A stretch of 34,944 nt of DNA. Source: Tychonema bourrellyi FEM_GT703. Lineage in GTDB: Bacteria; Cyanobacteriota; Cyanobacteriia; Cyanobacteriales; Microcoleaceae. The notes under the pieces are model-generated. The model worked only from the letters and a program-made list of their open reading frames with translations. It was not told where the DNA came from and ran no database searches. Shown here piece after piece: positions 1 through 7,744 of this stretch. The translations under genes were made by a program, and so were the position numbers. Each line of letters opens with the position of its first letter. The first letter of the stretch is position 1. The DNA is taken from contig NZ_NXIB02000045.1 in the NCBI RefSeq assembly GCF_002412335.2, positions 1 through 34,944 of the forward strand, written 5' to 3'.

Positions 1-111
1 GGGCATGGGGCATTGGGCATTGGGCATTGGGCATGGGGCATTAGTAGCAATTAACTAATAACTAATGACTAATAACTAATGACTACTGACTAATGACTAC
101 TGACTACTGAC
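1..111. repeat. Intergenic short tandem repeats downstream of purF
   Basis: The first 42 bases are repeats of a GGGCATT-type heptamer. They are followed by degenerate copies of ACTAATGACT/ACTAATAACT and ACTACTGACT up to the purF stop codon. Related heptamer-type repeats occur elsewhere in the window, for example AATGCCCTATTCCC at 21951. These are low-complexity cyanobacterial intergenic repeats. No gene is visible here. Confidence 0.85.
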
Positions 112-116
112 TTCCC

Positions 117-1583
117 TTAAGTTGCAGCTTTCTCCAAAATTAGCTTGGCTCGTTTTACCAATTCCGGTACCTCGATCGGATAATCGCCGGTAAAACACGC
201 AGAACAAAAACTGTTCGGATCTTCATGAGTCGCCTTCAGCATTCCTTTCCAACTCAAGAAAGCCAAAGAATCTACCTCAATTTGAGCGGCGATTTCGGCG
301 ACAGATTTGGTAGCCGCAATCAATTGATCTTGATTGTCGGTGTCAATGCCGTAGAAACACGGATGAGTCACCGGCGGCGAGGAAATTCTCATGTGAACTG
401 CGGTTGCGCCCGCATCCCGCAAGGCTTTGACGATTTTGCGGCTAGTAGTCCCACGAACGATCGAATCATCGATAATAATTACCCGTTTCCCTTCCAACAC
501 ATCTCGCAGAGGGTTGAGTTTCATGCGGATTCCTGACTCCCGCATTGCCTGAGTTGGCTGAATAAAAGTGCGTCCGACGTAGCGATTTTTAATCAATCCT
601 TCGGCGTAGGGAATGCCGGAAGCTTGAGAAAAGCCGATCGCCGCTGGGATGCCAGAATCAGGCACACCAATAACTATATCAGCATCAATCGGAGATTCGG
701 CGGCCAAGTAACGTCCGATTCGGAGTCGATAGCTGTACAAATTTTCACCTTCCATGATGCTATCTGGTCGAGCAAAATAGATCATTTCAAAGATGCAAAG
801 TTTGCGCTTTTGTTTCTGACTCCAGTGGAAGGAAGCCATACCTTCCTCTGTAATCCAAACTAATTCTCCTGGTTCTACATCCCGCAAAAATTCAGCACCG
901 ATAATATCCAAGGCGCAAGTTTCCGATGCCAAAACGTAGCGTACCGGATTTGTGGGGAGAGTGCCGATGACCAGCGGGCGGACTCCGTGGGGGTCGCGGA
1001 CGCCCATGACGCCTGTCGGGGTGGCGATCGTCAAACTAAAGGCTCCTTGGCACATGGCAAAGGCGCTGATGGCTGCTTCGAGCCAGTCTTTGCCCTTGCC
1101 TACCTCGTAGCCGATCGCCACTGCGATCGCCTCTGAATCCGTAGTGCTGACAAACTCGCACTTCCGAGCCAACAATTTTTCCCGCAATTCTTTGGTATTG
1201 ACAAGATTCCCGTTATGTGCTAGAGCCAGACTTCCCAAACGAGTTTCGACAACCACAGGCTGAGCGTTGATTACCCGCGACGAGCCGGTAGTAGAGTAGC
1301 GAGTGTGACCTACGGCTAAGTTACCGGGCAAGTGACCTAAAGAGGATTCATTGAAGACTTGGGAAACCAGTCCCATTTCTTTGTGCAGGTGTACTTTGTC
1401 ACCATCAAAGGTGGCAATCCCTGCGGATTCCTGACCTCGGTGCTGCAAGGCATACAGACCAAAATAGGTCAACTTGGCGACATCTTCACCCGGTGCGTAG
1501 ATACCGAAAACGCCGCAAGCTTCTTCGGGCTTATCGGGTTTGCTAGAATGCTCGTCAGCCGCGAAGGAATGGTTGGGAATCAT
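117..1583 (-). CDS. purF: Amidophosphoribosyltransferase (PurF)
   Basis: This enzyme makes 5-phosphoribosylamine from PRPP and glutamine, the first committed step of purine synthesis in the cytosol. The 488-residue protein has a 22-residue propeptide before Cys23 (EEACGVFGI), which becomes the N-terminal nucleophile of the Ntn-type glutaminase domain. The PRPP-binding motif VIIIDDSIVRGTTS lies near residues 368-381. Cysteines in KLCIFEM, HPCFYG and SFCSACF match the 4Fe-4S ligands of the Bacillus-type enzyme, so it is probably oxygen-sensitive. A GGAG lies upstream of the ATG. In cyanobacteria such as Synechococcus elongatus purL and purF are neighbours; here purL is about 6.2 kb upstream on the same strand, so purF probably has its own promoter in the 1584-2074 gap. 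The sequence is intact and the call is firm. Confidence 0.98.
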   Translation of the reverse strand: MIPNHSFAADEHSSKPDKPEEACGVFGIYAPGEDVAKLTYFGLYALQHRGQESAGIATFDGDKVHLHKEMGLVSQVFNESSLGHLPGNLAVGHTRYSTTGSSRVINAQPVVVETRLGSLALAHNGNLVNTKELREKLLARKCEFVSTTDSEAIAVAIGYEVGKGKDWLEAAISAFAMCQGAFSLTIATPTGVMGVRDPHGVRPLVIGTLPTNPVRYVLASETCALDIIGAEFLRDVEPGELVWITEEGMASFHWSQKQKRKLCIFEMIYFARPDSIMEGENLYSYRLRIGRYLAAESPIDADIVIGVPDSGIPAAIGFSQASGIPYAEGLIKNRYVGRTFIQPTQAMRESGIRMKLNPLRDVLEGKRVIIIDDSIVRGTTSRKIVKALRDAGATAVHMRISSPPVTHPCFYGIDTDNQDQLIAATKSVAEIAAQIEVDSLAFLSWKGMLKATHEDPNSFCSACFTGDYPIEVPELVKRAKLILEKAAT

Positions 1584-2074
1584 AGATGCGTGGGCTCCAA
1601 ATGGGAACTGTGGGTTAACGGGAAAGTTTCAGCGGGAAGTTTTGTCTGCGATCGCGTCGCATAACTTAACAATTCCTTAAATATTGCCACGGATCGGATG
1701 TTAATTTCAAGTTGTTTGGCATTCTGGCAGGGCTGTAGGGCGTTTAGTGGGACGATCGCCCATATTTCTGATAGTAGCGTTTATTCATGGCGGGCGATCG
1801 GCGATTGAAATCGCCTCTATACAAACAATGTAGATTTTGTAGTAGATTTTGTAGGTTGGGTTGAGGCTTTGCGAAACCCAACTCTTTTAAAATAATGTGT
1901 TGGGTTTCGCTGACGCTCTACCCAACCTACAAAATCTATGGGAGAAACTTGCGCGGGCGCTGGATTCAGAAGTGAGGAGTGAGACCCCTCAGAGCAACGC
2001 GAGACTGAAGAGATAGAAAGAGTATTAAACCAGGATTTGGTATAATAATATTTTCCGTAGTAAACATACTAAAA
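1584..2074. other. Intergenic region between purF and xisH
   Basis: This 491-bp divergent spacer must carry the promoters of purF (leftward) and xisH (rightward). A TATAATAAT stretch just before 2053 is a possible -10 region for xisH. The centre holds several GCGATCG/GATCGCC half-HIP1 motifs and the palindromic element at 1844-1937. No gene or riboswitch was recognised. Confidence 0.6.
1844..1937. repeat. Palindromic element, TAGGTTGGGTTGAGG family
   Basis: Perfect 18-bp inverted arms (AGATTTTGTAGGTTGGGT at 1844-1861 and its complement at 1920-1937) enclose a second inverted pair: GCGAAACCCAAC at 1871-1882 and GTTGGGTTTCGC at 1899-1910. The whole 94-bp unit can fold on itself. Three relatives occur at 22611-22901, so it is a dispersed family. 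It has no coding capacity and resembles a small MITE or REP-like element. Confidence 0.9.
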
Positions 2075-2494
2075 ATGCCTGCCAAAGATGTTTTCCATAA
2101 AGCTGTCCGAAAAGCTCTTGAAACAGAAAATTGGATAATTACCGACGACCCCTTGAAGCTGGATGTGGGTGGAGTTGAAATGTATGTTGATTTGGGAGCA
2201 GAAAAGCTTATTGCGGCCGAGAAAAATGGCACAAAGATAGCGGTTGAGGTAAAAAGCTTTATTGGCACTTCAAATATCTATGAGTTTCATACTGCTATGG
2301 GACAATTTATCAATTATCGCGTAGCTTTAGAAGAAAAGTACCCTGGACGAGAATTGTATTTAGCGGTTCCTGACGGAACTTATCAAACTTTTTTCAACCT
2401 TCAATTAATTCAAAAAATTATTCAACGATTTGAAGTCAAGTTAATTATTTACGATGCGACTAATGAGGTGATTGTACAATGGAAAACAAATTAG
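2075..2494 (+). CDS. xisH: XisH family protein (fdxN-element excision controlling factor)
   Basis: The 139-residue protein matches the XisH family, first found as a factor needed with XisI and the recombinase XisF for excision of the Anabaena fdxN element. It has the look of a PD-(D/E)XK nuclease: an acidic run EMYVDLGAEK (about residues 34-43) followed by IAVEVKSF with an ExK signature (about 56-63). The next gene, xisI, overlaps it by 16 nt, so the pair is translationally coupled. No recombinase or fdxN element is visible nearby. In many cyanobacteria xisHI pairs are scattered without any element, and their real role is unknown. The product name is firm; the function is not. Confidence 0.93.
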   Translation: MPAKDVFHKAVRKALETENWIITDDPLKLDVGGVEMYVDLGAEKLIAAEKNGTKIAVEVKSFIGTSNIYEFHTAMGQFINYRVALEEKYPGRELYLAVPDGTYQTFFNLQLIQKIIQRFEVKLIIYDATNEVIVQWKTN

Positions 2495-2817
2495 AAAATT
2501 ACAGAGTATACATTCAACAATTATTGGAGGAGTATGCTAATTTGGGTACTCCAGACCCGGATGTGGACAGACAAACAATCTTTGATACAGTTCACGACCA
2601 TTATCAATTAGTATATGCGGGTTGGAAAAATCGCGATCGCAGGTATGGTTGTCTCTTCCACTTAGACATCAAAGACGGCAAGATTTGGATACAGTACGAT
2701 GGCACTGAGATTGGAATAGCTGATGAGTTAGTTAAATTAGGAGTGCCAAAAGAAGATATAGTTTTAGCATTTCACGAACCTTTGGTTAGACAATATACAG
2801 GATTTGCGATCGGTTAA
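2479..2817 (+). CDS. xisI: XisI family protein
   Basis: This 112-residue protein has the family pattern: an N-terminal helix (ENYRVYIQQLLEEYA), then DRQTIFDTVHDHYQLVYAGW, then HLDIKDGKIWIQYDGTEIGIA, ending in LAFHEPLVRQYTGFAIG. The start codon lies inside the last codons of xisH (16-nt overlap), so the two are made together and probably form a complex. XisI is known only as a co-factor of the fdxN excision system; no activity can be read from the sequence. The same 16-nt overlap survives in the stump at 3423-3556, which indicates that the pair duplicates or moves as a unit. Confidence 0.93.
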   Translation: MENKLENYRVYIQQLLEEYANLGTPDPDVDRQTIFDTVHDHYQLVYAGWKNRDRRYGCLFHLDIKDGKIWIQYDGTEIGIADELVKLGVPKEDIVLAFHEPLVRQYTGFAIG

Positions 2818-2846
2818 AGGAAATAACACTAAATTTTGATATTTTT

Positions 2847-3344
2847 ATGCAAACACCACAAGTCAAAAAAACACCAAAAAACTCAATGCAAAGTCTTTAT
2901 GAAACTGATTTTTATGCTTGGACAGAGGAACAAGTAAAACTCCTCAAACATCAAGAATGGAGTCAAATTGACCTACCTAATTTAATCGAGGAAATTGAGT
3001 CATTGGGAAAACAACAACGAGCCGAATTAAGAAATCGCTTGAGTATTTTGATTGGACATTTGCTTAAATGGGAATATCAAGTGTCAAAACGAAGTCGCAG
3101 TTGGGTGAATACAATTCGCATCCAACGTATGGATTTATTAGAGTTGCTCAAAGAGAATCCAAGTCTCAAACCTTACCTACAAGAAGCTCTCCAGACAGCT
3201 TACATCAAAGGATTGGCATTAGCTTCGGGAGAAACAGACCTGCCGCGCACAACTTTTCCAGAGAATTGTCCGTATGGGTTGGAAGACATTTTTAGCGATC
3301 GCTTTTATCCTGGTGAGCCCGAAACGAATGATGTGATGGATTGA
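2847..3344 (+). CDS. DUF29 family protein
   Basis: This 165-residue protein has the DUF29 pattern: LYETDFYAWTEEQVKLLK near the start, then DLPNLIEEIESLGKQQRAELRNRLSILIGHLLKWEYQ, and a C-terminal FPENCPYGLEDIFSDRFYPG. DUF29 proteins are common, often in many copies, in cyanobacteria and have no known biochemical function. It starts 29 nt after xisI on the same strand and could be co-transcribed. No membrane segments or signal peptide are visible; it is probably a mostly helical cytosolic protein. Confidence 0.9.
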   Translation: MQTPQVKKTPKNSMQSLYETDFYAWTEEQVKLLKHQEWSQIDLPNLIEEIESLGKQQRAELRNRLSILIGHLLKWEYQVSKRSRSWVNTIRIQRMDLLELLKENPSLKPYLQEALQTAYIKGLALASGETDLPRTTFPENCPYGLEDIFSDRFYPGEPETNDVMD

Positions 3345-3422
3345 GACCGATCGATCCTAAATCATCTGTGAATTTCTTACTCCCGGACCTTCATAAGGGG
3401 AGGGTCGGGGTGGGGTAAAAAA

Positions 3423-3556
3423 CTTTACGACTCCTACAAGGACTGCTATATTTACGATGCCACTAATGAGGTGATTGTGCAATGGGAAAAAAATTAGAAA
3501 ATTTGCGATCGAACTTGCAGATTTTTGATGCAACAAACCCTACAGCTATTCAATAG
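3423..3556 (+). pseudogene. Remnant of a second xisH-xisI pair
   Basis: Read in frame from 3423, the last codons give IYDATNEVIVQW-EKN-stop, matching the C-terminus of the intact XisH (IYDATNEVIVQW-KTN). The start of xisI follows inside it: ATG at 3482 gives MGKKLENLRSN, against MENKLENYRVY in the intact copy. The stop and ATG overlap by 16 nt (3482-3497), exactly as at 2479-2494. The remaining xisI frame ends after 24 residues. Upstream XisH sequence is missing beyond a few codons. This is the scar of a decayed duplicate about 1 kb from the intact pair. Confidence 0.88.
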
Positions 3557-3623
3557 ACATCTCCCATAATTATTGTGGAACAGGCATCCTGCCTGTTGTT
3601 GACAAGCTTTTTGGGAGATGTCT
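3555..3623. mobile_element. 69-bp MITE-like element with GGAACAGGCAT core
   Basis: Perfect 12-bp terminal inverted repeats (AGACATCTCCCA at 3555-3566, TGGGAGATGTCT at 3612-3623) flank a second palindrome, GGAACAGGCATCCTGCCTGTT. The core family recurs at 10796-10973 and 31610-31780, where it forms tandem arrays. It is non-coding. It overlaps the last bases of the xisI stump, so its insertion may have contributed to the decay. Confidence 0.75.
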
Positions 3624-3664
3624 AATCTAAAATCTAAAATCTAAAATTTAAAATCTAAAATCCC

Positions 3665-3693
3665 TTGACTTTTCTATGAAATTGACATACTAT
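3665..3693 (+). promoter_or_regulatory. Candidate sigma-70-type promoter for the membrane protein-GNAT pair
   Basis: TTGACT at 3665-3670 and TACTAT at 3688-3693 are separated by 17 nt, and the next start codon is 63 nt downstream. This is a visual match only. Confidence 0.45.
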
Positions 3694-3755
3694 ATCATCA
3701 TGGGAATCTGTGCGGTCATATAAAGTCTTTACAACTACAATTACTAGCATAACCT

Positions 3756-4025
3756 ATGGAAAATTTGCTGTTAACAGTCGTAATTATTTTGCAGCTCGTC
3801 CTCATCTTTTTAATTCTACAGCGCGAGTACCAGTTGTTGCCAGAAGGTTTGGGTGTTCGAGGACAATCTCAACTTTCAAACGCAACAGCCCAGAAACAAA
3901 GTGCAAGTTCAAAAAATTTATGGGATAACCCACTACCAGCATCAGAAGAACTCAAGTTAACTGTTGCTGAATTTAAGGATAACTATAACAGGAGTGAACC
4001 GTGGGATGGAGATTTTGCGGCCTGA
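3756..4025 (+). CDS. Small single-pass membrane protein upstream of a GNAT
   Basis: This 89-residue protein begins with a strongly hydrophobic helix (about residues 3-22: LLLTVVIILQLVLIFLIL), followed by a polar tail ending in EPWDGDFAA. It probably has one membrane segment near the N-terminus and a cytosolic tail of about 60 residues. Its last 25 nt overlap the start of the acetyltransferase gene, whose ribosome site AGGAG lies inside this gene, so expression is coupled. Its position is that of the antitoxin in GNAT toxin modules, but it shows no ribbon-helix-helix pattern. The family is not recognised. Whether it is a partner or just a neighbour is open. Confidence 0.65.
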   Translation: MENLLLTVVIILQLVLIFLILQREYQLLPEGLGVRGQSQLSNATAQKQSASSKNLWDNPLPASEELKLTVAEFKDNYNRSEPWDGDFAA

Positions 4026-4516
4026 AAAATTTTCCTACTCTACAAAGAGAAGAGTTTGACTGTGGAGACGAGGAAATTAATAATTATCTGAAGAATCTAG
4101 TGGAAACGGCTGATGAAGCTGGTTTTTCTAGAACTTTTTTGATGATTGTGGAACCTGGAGAGGCAAAAATTTGTGGATTTTATACTCTTAGTGCCTCAAC
4201 AATTCCTGTGAAAGAATTGCCAGATGAATACAAGCAACCCCTCCCTTTCCCGATTCCTGCTATCTTGATAGGACAGTTTGCAATCGATCGGGTGTGGCAA
4301 GGACAAGGAATAAGTCGCCAACTTTTGGCAGATGCCTATCGTCGAATTTGCTTGCTATTTGAACAAGAAATTATTGGATTTCAGGCGATTAGAGTTGATA
4401 CTAGAAACGAGGAGGCAAAAGCATTTTGGTTAAAACAGGGTTTTGTGCCTTTTAGAAAGACTCAGCGTTCTCTATTTCTGCCAGTTCGGACTATTCTGAG
4501 AGAATTGGAAATATAG
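4001..4516 (+). CDS. GNAT family N-acetyltransferase (TacT-like)
   Basis: This 171-residue protein starts at GTG, chosen because AGGAG lies 6 nt before it. It follows the pattern of GNAT proteins found as type II toxins: FDCGDEEINNYLK near residue 20, FYTLSAS near 64, then QFAIDRVWQGQGISRQLLADAYRR, where QGQGIS is the acetyl-CoA pyrophosphate loop. A C-terminal AFWLKQGFVPF segment completes the fold. TacT-type enzymes acetylate the amino group of charged tRNA and stop translation, usually beside a DUF1778 antitoxin. Here the coupled upstream gene instead encodes a small membrane protein. The GNAT fold is firm; toxin activity is inferred from family resemblance. Confidence 0.85.
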   Translation: MGWRFCGLKNFPTLQREEFDCGDEEINNYLKNLVETADEAGFSRTFLMIVEPGEAKICGFYTLSASTIPVKELPDEYKQPLPFPIPAILIGQFAIDRVWQGQGISRQLLADAYRRICLLFEQEIIGFQAIRVDTRNEEAKAFWLKQGFVPFRKTQRSLFLPVRTILRELEI

Positions 4517-4898
4517 TTACGCAAGGCCCAGAAACCGGGTTTTTGATTAATATCGTGTTGAGCACCCTTGATTCTTCGGTAGGGGCGGGTTTTACAAATA
4601 ATATGTGAGACGAACCAACAATCTGTATAAACCCGCCCCCACCCAACCAATAACCCCGATTAACTTGATTTGCGACCCAAAAAATGCAGATTTGCGCTCC
4701 GGCCAGGGCGGGTTTATGATGTTGTTGGTTTCCCGCATAGATGGTTGGTAAAACCCGCCCCTACAGGCCCTGAACGTAATATTAATCCCCATTTCCCAAA
4801 AAAAATTTCGAGCGCGCTGACGCGCGCAAAAGGGTAAAGAGGAAAGAGGGAAAAGGGAAAAAGGGCAAAAGAGTAGAGAAGAGTCCTCGCGGGGAAAA
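4517..4898. other. Intergenic region with two GGGCGGGTTTA inverted repeats
   Basis: Two hairpin-like units share arms of the GGGCGGGTTTA/TAAACCCGCCC type: 4580-4642 and 4705-4765. A GC stem GCGCGC-TGAC-GCGCGC lies at about 4811-4826. A purine-rich stretch (GGGAAAAGG-like) precedes the kinase gene end. The region separates two convergent genes, so the hairpins may help terminate transcription. No gene is seen. Confidence 0.7.
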
Positions 4899-6677
4899 CT
4901 AGGACAAGGAAGAAACCGACGCAACCGCTACGCGAAAACCCCTGCACCTCCACCTGCTGCCCGCCGAGTCGTAGACACGAAAGGCACTGCGGCAATTGAC
5001 CGCATTGAGGTCCCAGGAACCACCACGCTGCACACGGTTATTATCCGTTCCAGTTTCCCAAGAACTTCCGTCAGTCGGTGCGCCATTGTAGTTATCATGC
5101 CATTTATCGCTGCACCATTCACAAACATTGCCGTGCATATCGTATAAACCAAACGGATTCGGCGGAAAACTCCCCACATCCGTTGTTTGTTGACGATAAA
5201 GTCCCTTCGGCGCAGCACCGTAGGGATTATTGCCCTGATAATTAACTAAATCTGGCGTAATCGTATCACCAAAATAGAAAAGTGTTGTAGTTCCGGCGCG
5301 ACAAGCATATTCCCATTCCGCTTCCGATGGTAAACGATAAGTCTTGCCTGTTTTTTGAGTAAGTTTGCGACAAAATTCCACAGCCTCATCCCAACTTACT
5401 TGTTCTACAGGAAGTTGTTTACTTTTGAAAAACCCTTTGAAATGAGAAGGGTTATTCCCCATCAACGCTTGATATTGTGCTTGAGTGACTGGATATTTAC
5501 CCATAAAAAAAGGGGCCACAGTAACAGTACGCTGCGGCCCTTCATCGCTACTTCGTTCTGCTTCCGTACTGGGGGAACCCATCACGAAACTGCCACCTGG
5601 AATTGCTACCATGTCTAAGGTTGCACTGCCACCTAAATTTTCCCTAAAAAATTGTGCTTGATGGCGTTGACGGTTAGTTATATTACCCCGTGCATTAACT
5701 GTCGCCACTTCAAAGTCAAACCTTTGTAAAGTCAGCGTGGGAGTTGATATTGGCGCAGGAGTTGGTGTCGGTGTGGGAGTTGGGGTTGACTGACGCTGAA
5801 AATCTGTTAAAACTTCCTCTGCTGATTGATAGCGCTGCACGATATCTTTTGCCAACAACTTAGATAAAATCAATTCTAATTTATTGTCTATGGGCTTTTT
5901 CAAATGTTGCTGCCAATTCGCAATCCAACTATAACCATGTTCCACCCACAAACCCAAAGGATATACCCCCGTCAGTAGATGAAAAGCCGTCGCCCCCAAG
6001 CTAAATAAATCGCTGGCTGGATAAGCTTCACCCTCTTGCAATTGTTCGAGGGGTGTATAACCGTGGGAACCAATTCTCGTTCCCGGTTTTGACATCACTG
6101 TTCCCGACAATTGTTTGGAAACTCCGAAATCAATGAGCACTAACAAACCGTCACTGCGACGGCGCATAATATTCTCAGGCTTGATATCTCGGTGAATGAT
6201 TTTTTGTTCGTGAATAAACTTGAGAACAGGTAGGAGTTCGAGTAATAGTTGCTTAATTTGACTTTCTTGCCAAATTCCCCGCTTTTGCAACAGCTTTAAC
6301 AAATTATCGCCATCGACAAACTGCTGTACGAGATACAAATAGTTGTTTTCTTCAAAATAGGCATCAAGGGATGGAATTTGGGGGTGTTGTCCTAGCTGTT
6401 GTAGTTGTCTGGCTTCTTGCTGAAATAATTCTACTGCTTTGTTAATCGCCCAAGTTCCCTGGACATTTGGTGCTAATTGTTTAACGACACAGCGTTGATT
6501 TAGTTTATCAATATCTTCTGCTAAATAGGTTCTGCCGAAGCCGCCTTTACCGAGGAATCCAATCATGCGGAAACGGCTTCGCAGAATTGGTACGAGTTTG
6601 ACGCCACAAGTGATGCAATATGTTTGCCCGTCGGGATTTTCAGGCTTTTCGCAGTTGGGATTGATACAGCAAATCAT
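4899..6677 (-). CDS. Serine/threonine kinase fused to an FGE-sulfatase (C-type-lectin-like) domain
   Basis: This 592-residue two-domain protein has, in order: an N-terminal zinc-ribbon-like Cys pattern (C4, C9, C21, C24); a Hanks-type kinase with glycine loop GKGGFG (43-48), HRDIKPEN (near 160) and DFG (near 182); a Pro/Thr-rich linker (about 294-312); and an FGE-sulfatase domain (about 345-590) with IPGGSFVMGSP, YRLPSEAEWEYACRAG, DMHGNVCEWCSD and RGGSW...CRSAFR...GFRV. No transmembrane segment is evident. The kinase residues are intact, so activity is expected. The FGE fold in such fusions is probably a ligand- or protein-binding module rather than an active formylglycine enzyme. The last 35 residues look hypervariable at positions that are usually Asn/Tyr in relatives, as in targets of diversity-generating retroelements. 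Substrates are unknown. Confidence 0.92.
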   Translation of the reverse strand: MICCINPNCEKPENPDGQTYCITCGVKLVPILRSRFRMIGFLGKGGFGRTYLAEDIDKLNQRCVVKQLAPNVQGTWAINKAVELFQQEARQLQQLGQHPQIPSLDAYFEENNYLYLVQQFVDGDNLLKLLQKRGIWQESQIKQLLLELLPVLKFIHEQKIIHRDIKPENIMRRRSDGLLVLIDFGVSKQLSGTVMSKPGTRIGSHGYTPLEQLQEGEAYPASDLFSLGATAFHLLTGVYPLGLWVEHGYSWIANWQQHLKKPIDNKLELILSKLLAKDIVQRYQSAEEVLTDFQRQSTPTPTPTPTPAPISTPTLTLQRFDFEVATVNARGNITNRQRHQAQFFRENLGGSATLDMVAIPGGSFVMGSPSTEAERSSDEGPQRTVTVAPFFMGKYPVTQAQYQALMGNNPSHFKGFFKSKQLPVEQVSWDEAVEFCRKLTQKTGKTYRLPSEAEWEYACRAGTTTLFYFGDTITPDLVNYQGNNPYGAAPKGLYRQQTTDVGSFPPNPFGLYDMHGNVCEWCSDKWHDNYNGAPTDGSSWETGTDNNRVQRGGSWDLNAVNCRSAFRVYDSAGSRWRCRGFRVAVASVSSLS

Positions 6678-6717
6678 TTGTTTTATGAATAATAATGTTT
6701 ATATTGTATGGTATCTA

Positions 6718-6781
6718 AGAACCCCGACTTCTGTCATAGATTTTTGTAAAAATCGTAAATTTTGCAAAAAGTTGGGGTTCT
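6718..6781. repeat. Inverted repeat between the kinase and Rpn genes
   Basis: AGAACCCCGACTT at 6718-6730 pairs with AAGTTGGGGTTCT at 6769-6781, with one G-T mismatch. It lies upstream of the kinase start and just downstream of the Rpn gene, both on the minus strand. It may end Rpn transcription, but it lacks a clear T-tract. Confidence 0.65.
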
Positions 6782-6793
6782 GTACGACGCACC

Positions 6794-7675
6794 CTACGGC
6801 GAAGTTCTCTCCGATCGCAAATTGCGGATCTCTTCGATACTCAGTCCCGTTGTTTGACTGATAGTTTCGTTATCGAGGCGATCGAGTAACTGTCGCGCCA
6901 CCGCCTGCATTGCTTCTTCTCGACCTTCTTCTCGACCTTCTTCTCGACCTTCTTCTCGACCTTCCCGATTGGCTTTGATTATAATTCCTTGTTGGTCGTA
7001 AATAAACAGTTCTTGCCGTTCGAGGGCTTCTAGTTCGCCAGGGTTTAAATTAACTTGGTTTGCTATGTCAAAGGCTTGATGAATCTCTGGCACAACATCC
7101 ATTGTTTGCGGTACTTGTGTCAGCATATTGGCATATTTCATGAAATAAATCCATTTATCGGTCAGGGTTTCTATTTGTGACAATTCTTTGGTAAATTTTG
7201 GGAGTTCGACGAATACTAACTCAATGTGATTGTCGAAATATTCAATATTTGTTGTTGTTTCTTTGTAGACAAACCGAGAAATTAGCCGATCGCTATTTTC
7301 AAACATCTCGAAATCTGTAATCGTTAGTGCGATTACAGGTTTCAACATTCGGTAGCCTTGTCCTTTCTGTAATTGAGATGCGTAAGTTTTGGCAGCGTTG
7401 TACAAAACTCTCTTGCCGAAAGACTCGACGTTTAATACCTGCATTTCAATAATAATCAGTGTTCCGTCGGTGAGTTGGGCTTTGACATCTAAAGAAGAGT
7501 CTTTTAAGCCTGCTATCTTGGGCGGTAAATTAGGATCGATAATTTCTAAGTCTGTAATGGTAGGATTTCCATCGTAAATTGTGGCGTTGAGAAAGCTGAT
7601 GAGAATGCCTTTGCTATCTTGGGAAGCAAAGATTTTTTTGAAGGCGTAATCGGTTTTGGGATTGATGAATGTCAT
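6794..7675 (-). CDS. Rpn family recombination-promoting nuclease / putative transposase
   Basis: This 293-residue protein of the PD-(D/E)XK Rpn/transposase family starts with the typical INPKTDYAFKKIFASQDSK. The catalytic core is visible as SSLDVKAQLTDGTLIIIEMQV (D and ExQ residues, about 58-78) and FGKRVLYNAAKTYASQL. Rpn proteins of E. coli are DNA endonucleases that promote RecA-independent recombination. The C-terminal part contains four REEG-type tetrapeptides coded by 12-bp tandem repeats (about 6910-6966), a length-variable hinge common in this family. The stop codon lies inside a dispersed repeat (CGACGCACCCTACGGC), a second copy of which sits 124 nt upstream of the start. The cellular role is unknown. 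Confidence 0.88.
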   Translation of the reverse strand: MTFINPKTDYAFKKIFASQDSKGILISFLNATIYDGNPTITDLEIIDPNLPPKIAGLKDSSLDVKAQLTDGTLIIIEMQVLNVESFGKRVLYNAAKTYASQLQKGQGYRMLKPVIALTITDFEMFENSDRLISRFVYKETTTNIEYFDNHIELVFVELPKFTKELSQIETLTDKWIYFMKYANMLTQVPQTMDVVPEIHQAFDIANQVNLNPGELEALERQELFIYDQQGIIIKANREGREEGREEGREEGREEAMQAVARQLLDRLDNETISQTTGLSIEEIRNLRSERTSP

Positions 7676-7744
7676 GGTGGGAAATCGAGATAACGACTGC
7701 TATCTCGATTTTATCATCAGGGTCTGGAATTTTACTGACTAATT

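Larger units (their letters stand above)
3345..3755. other. Intergenic region with xisHI stump, MITE-like element and AT-rich heptamers
   Basis: From left to right this 411-bp gap holds a G/C-rich degenerate repeat (3383-3416), the remnant of a second xisH-xisI pair (3423-3556), a 69-bp inverted-repeat element (3555-3623), tandem AATCTAA-type heptamers (3624-3661) and a plausible sigma-70 promoter (3665-3693). No intact gene is seen. Confidence 0.75.

Noticed and set aside
2075-2817. An fdxN-type excisable element
   Set aside because: No XisF recombinase, fdxN/nif gene or flanking direct repeats are visible; xisHI alone does not show an element.
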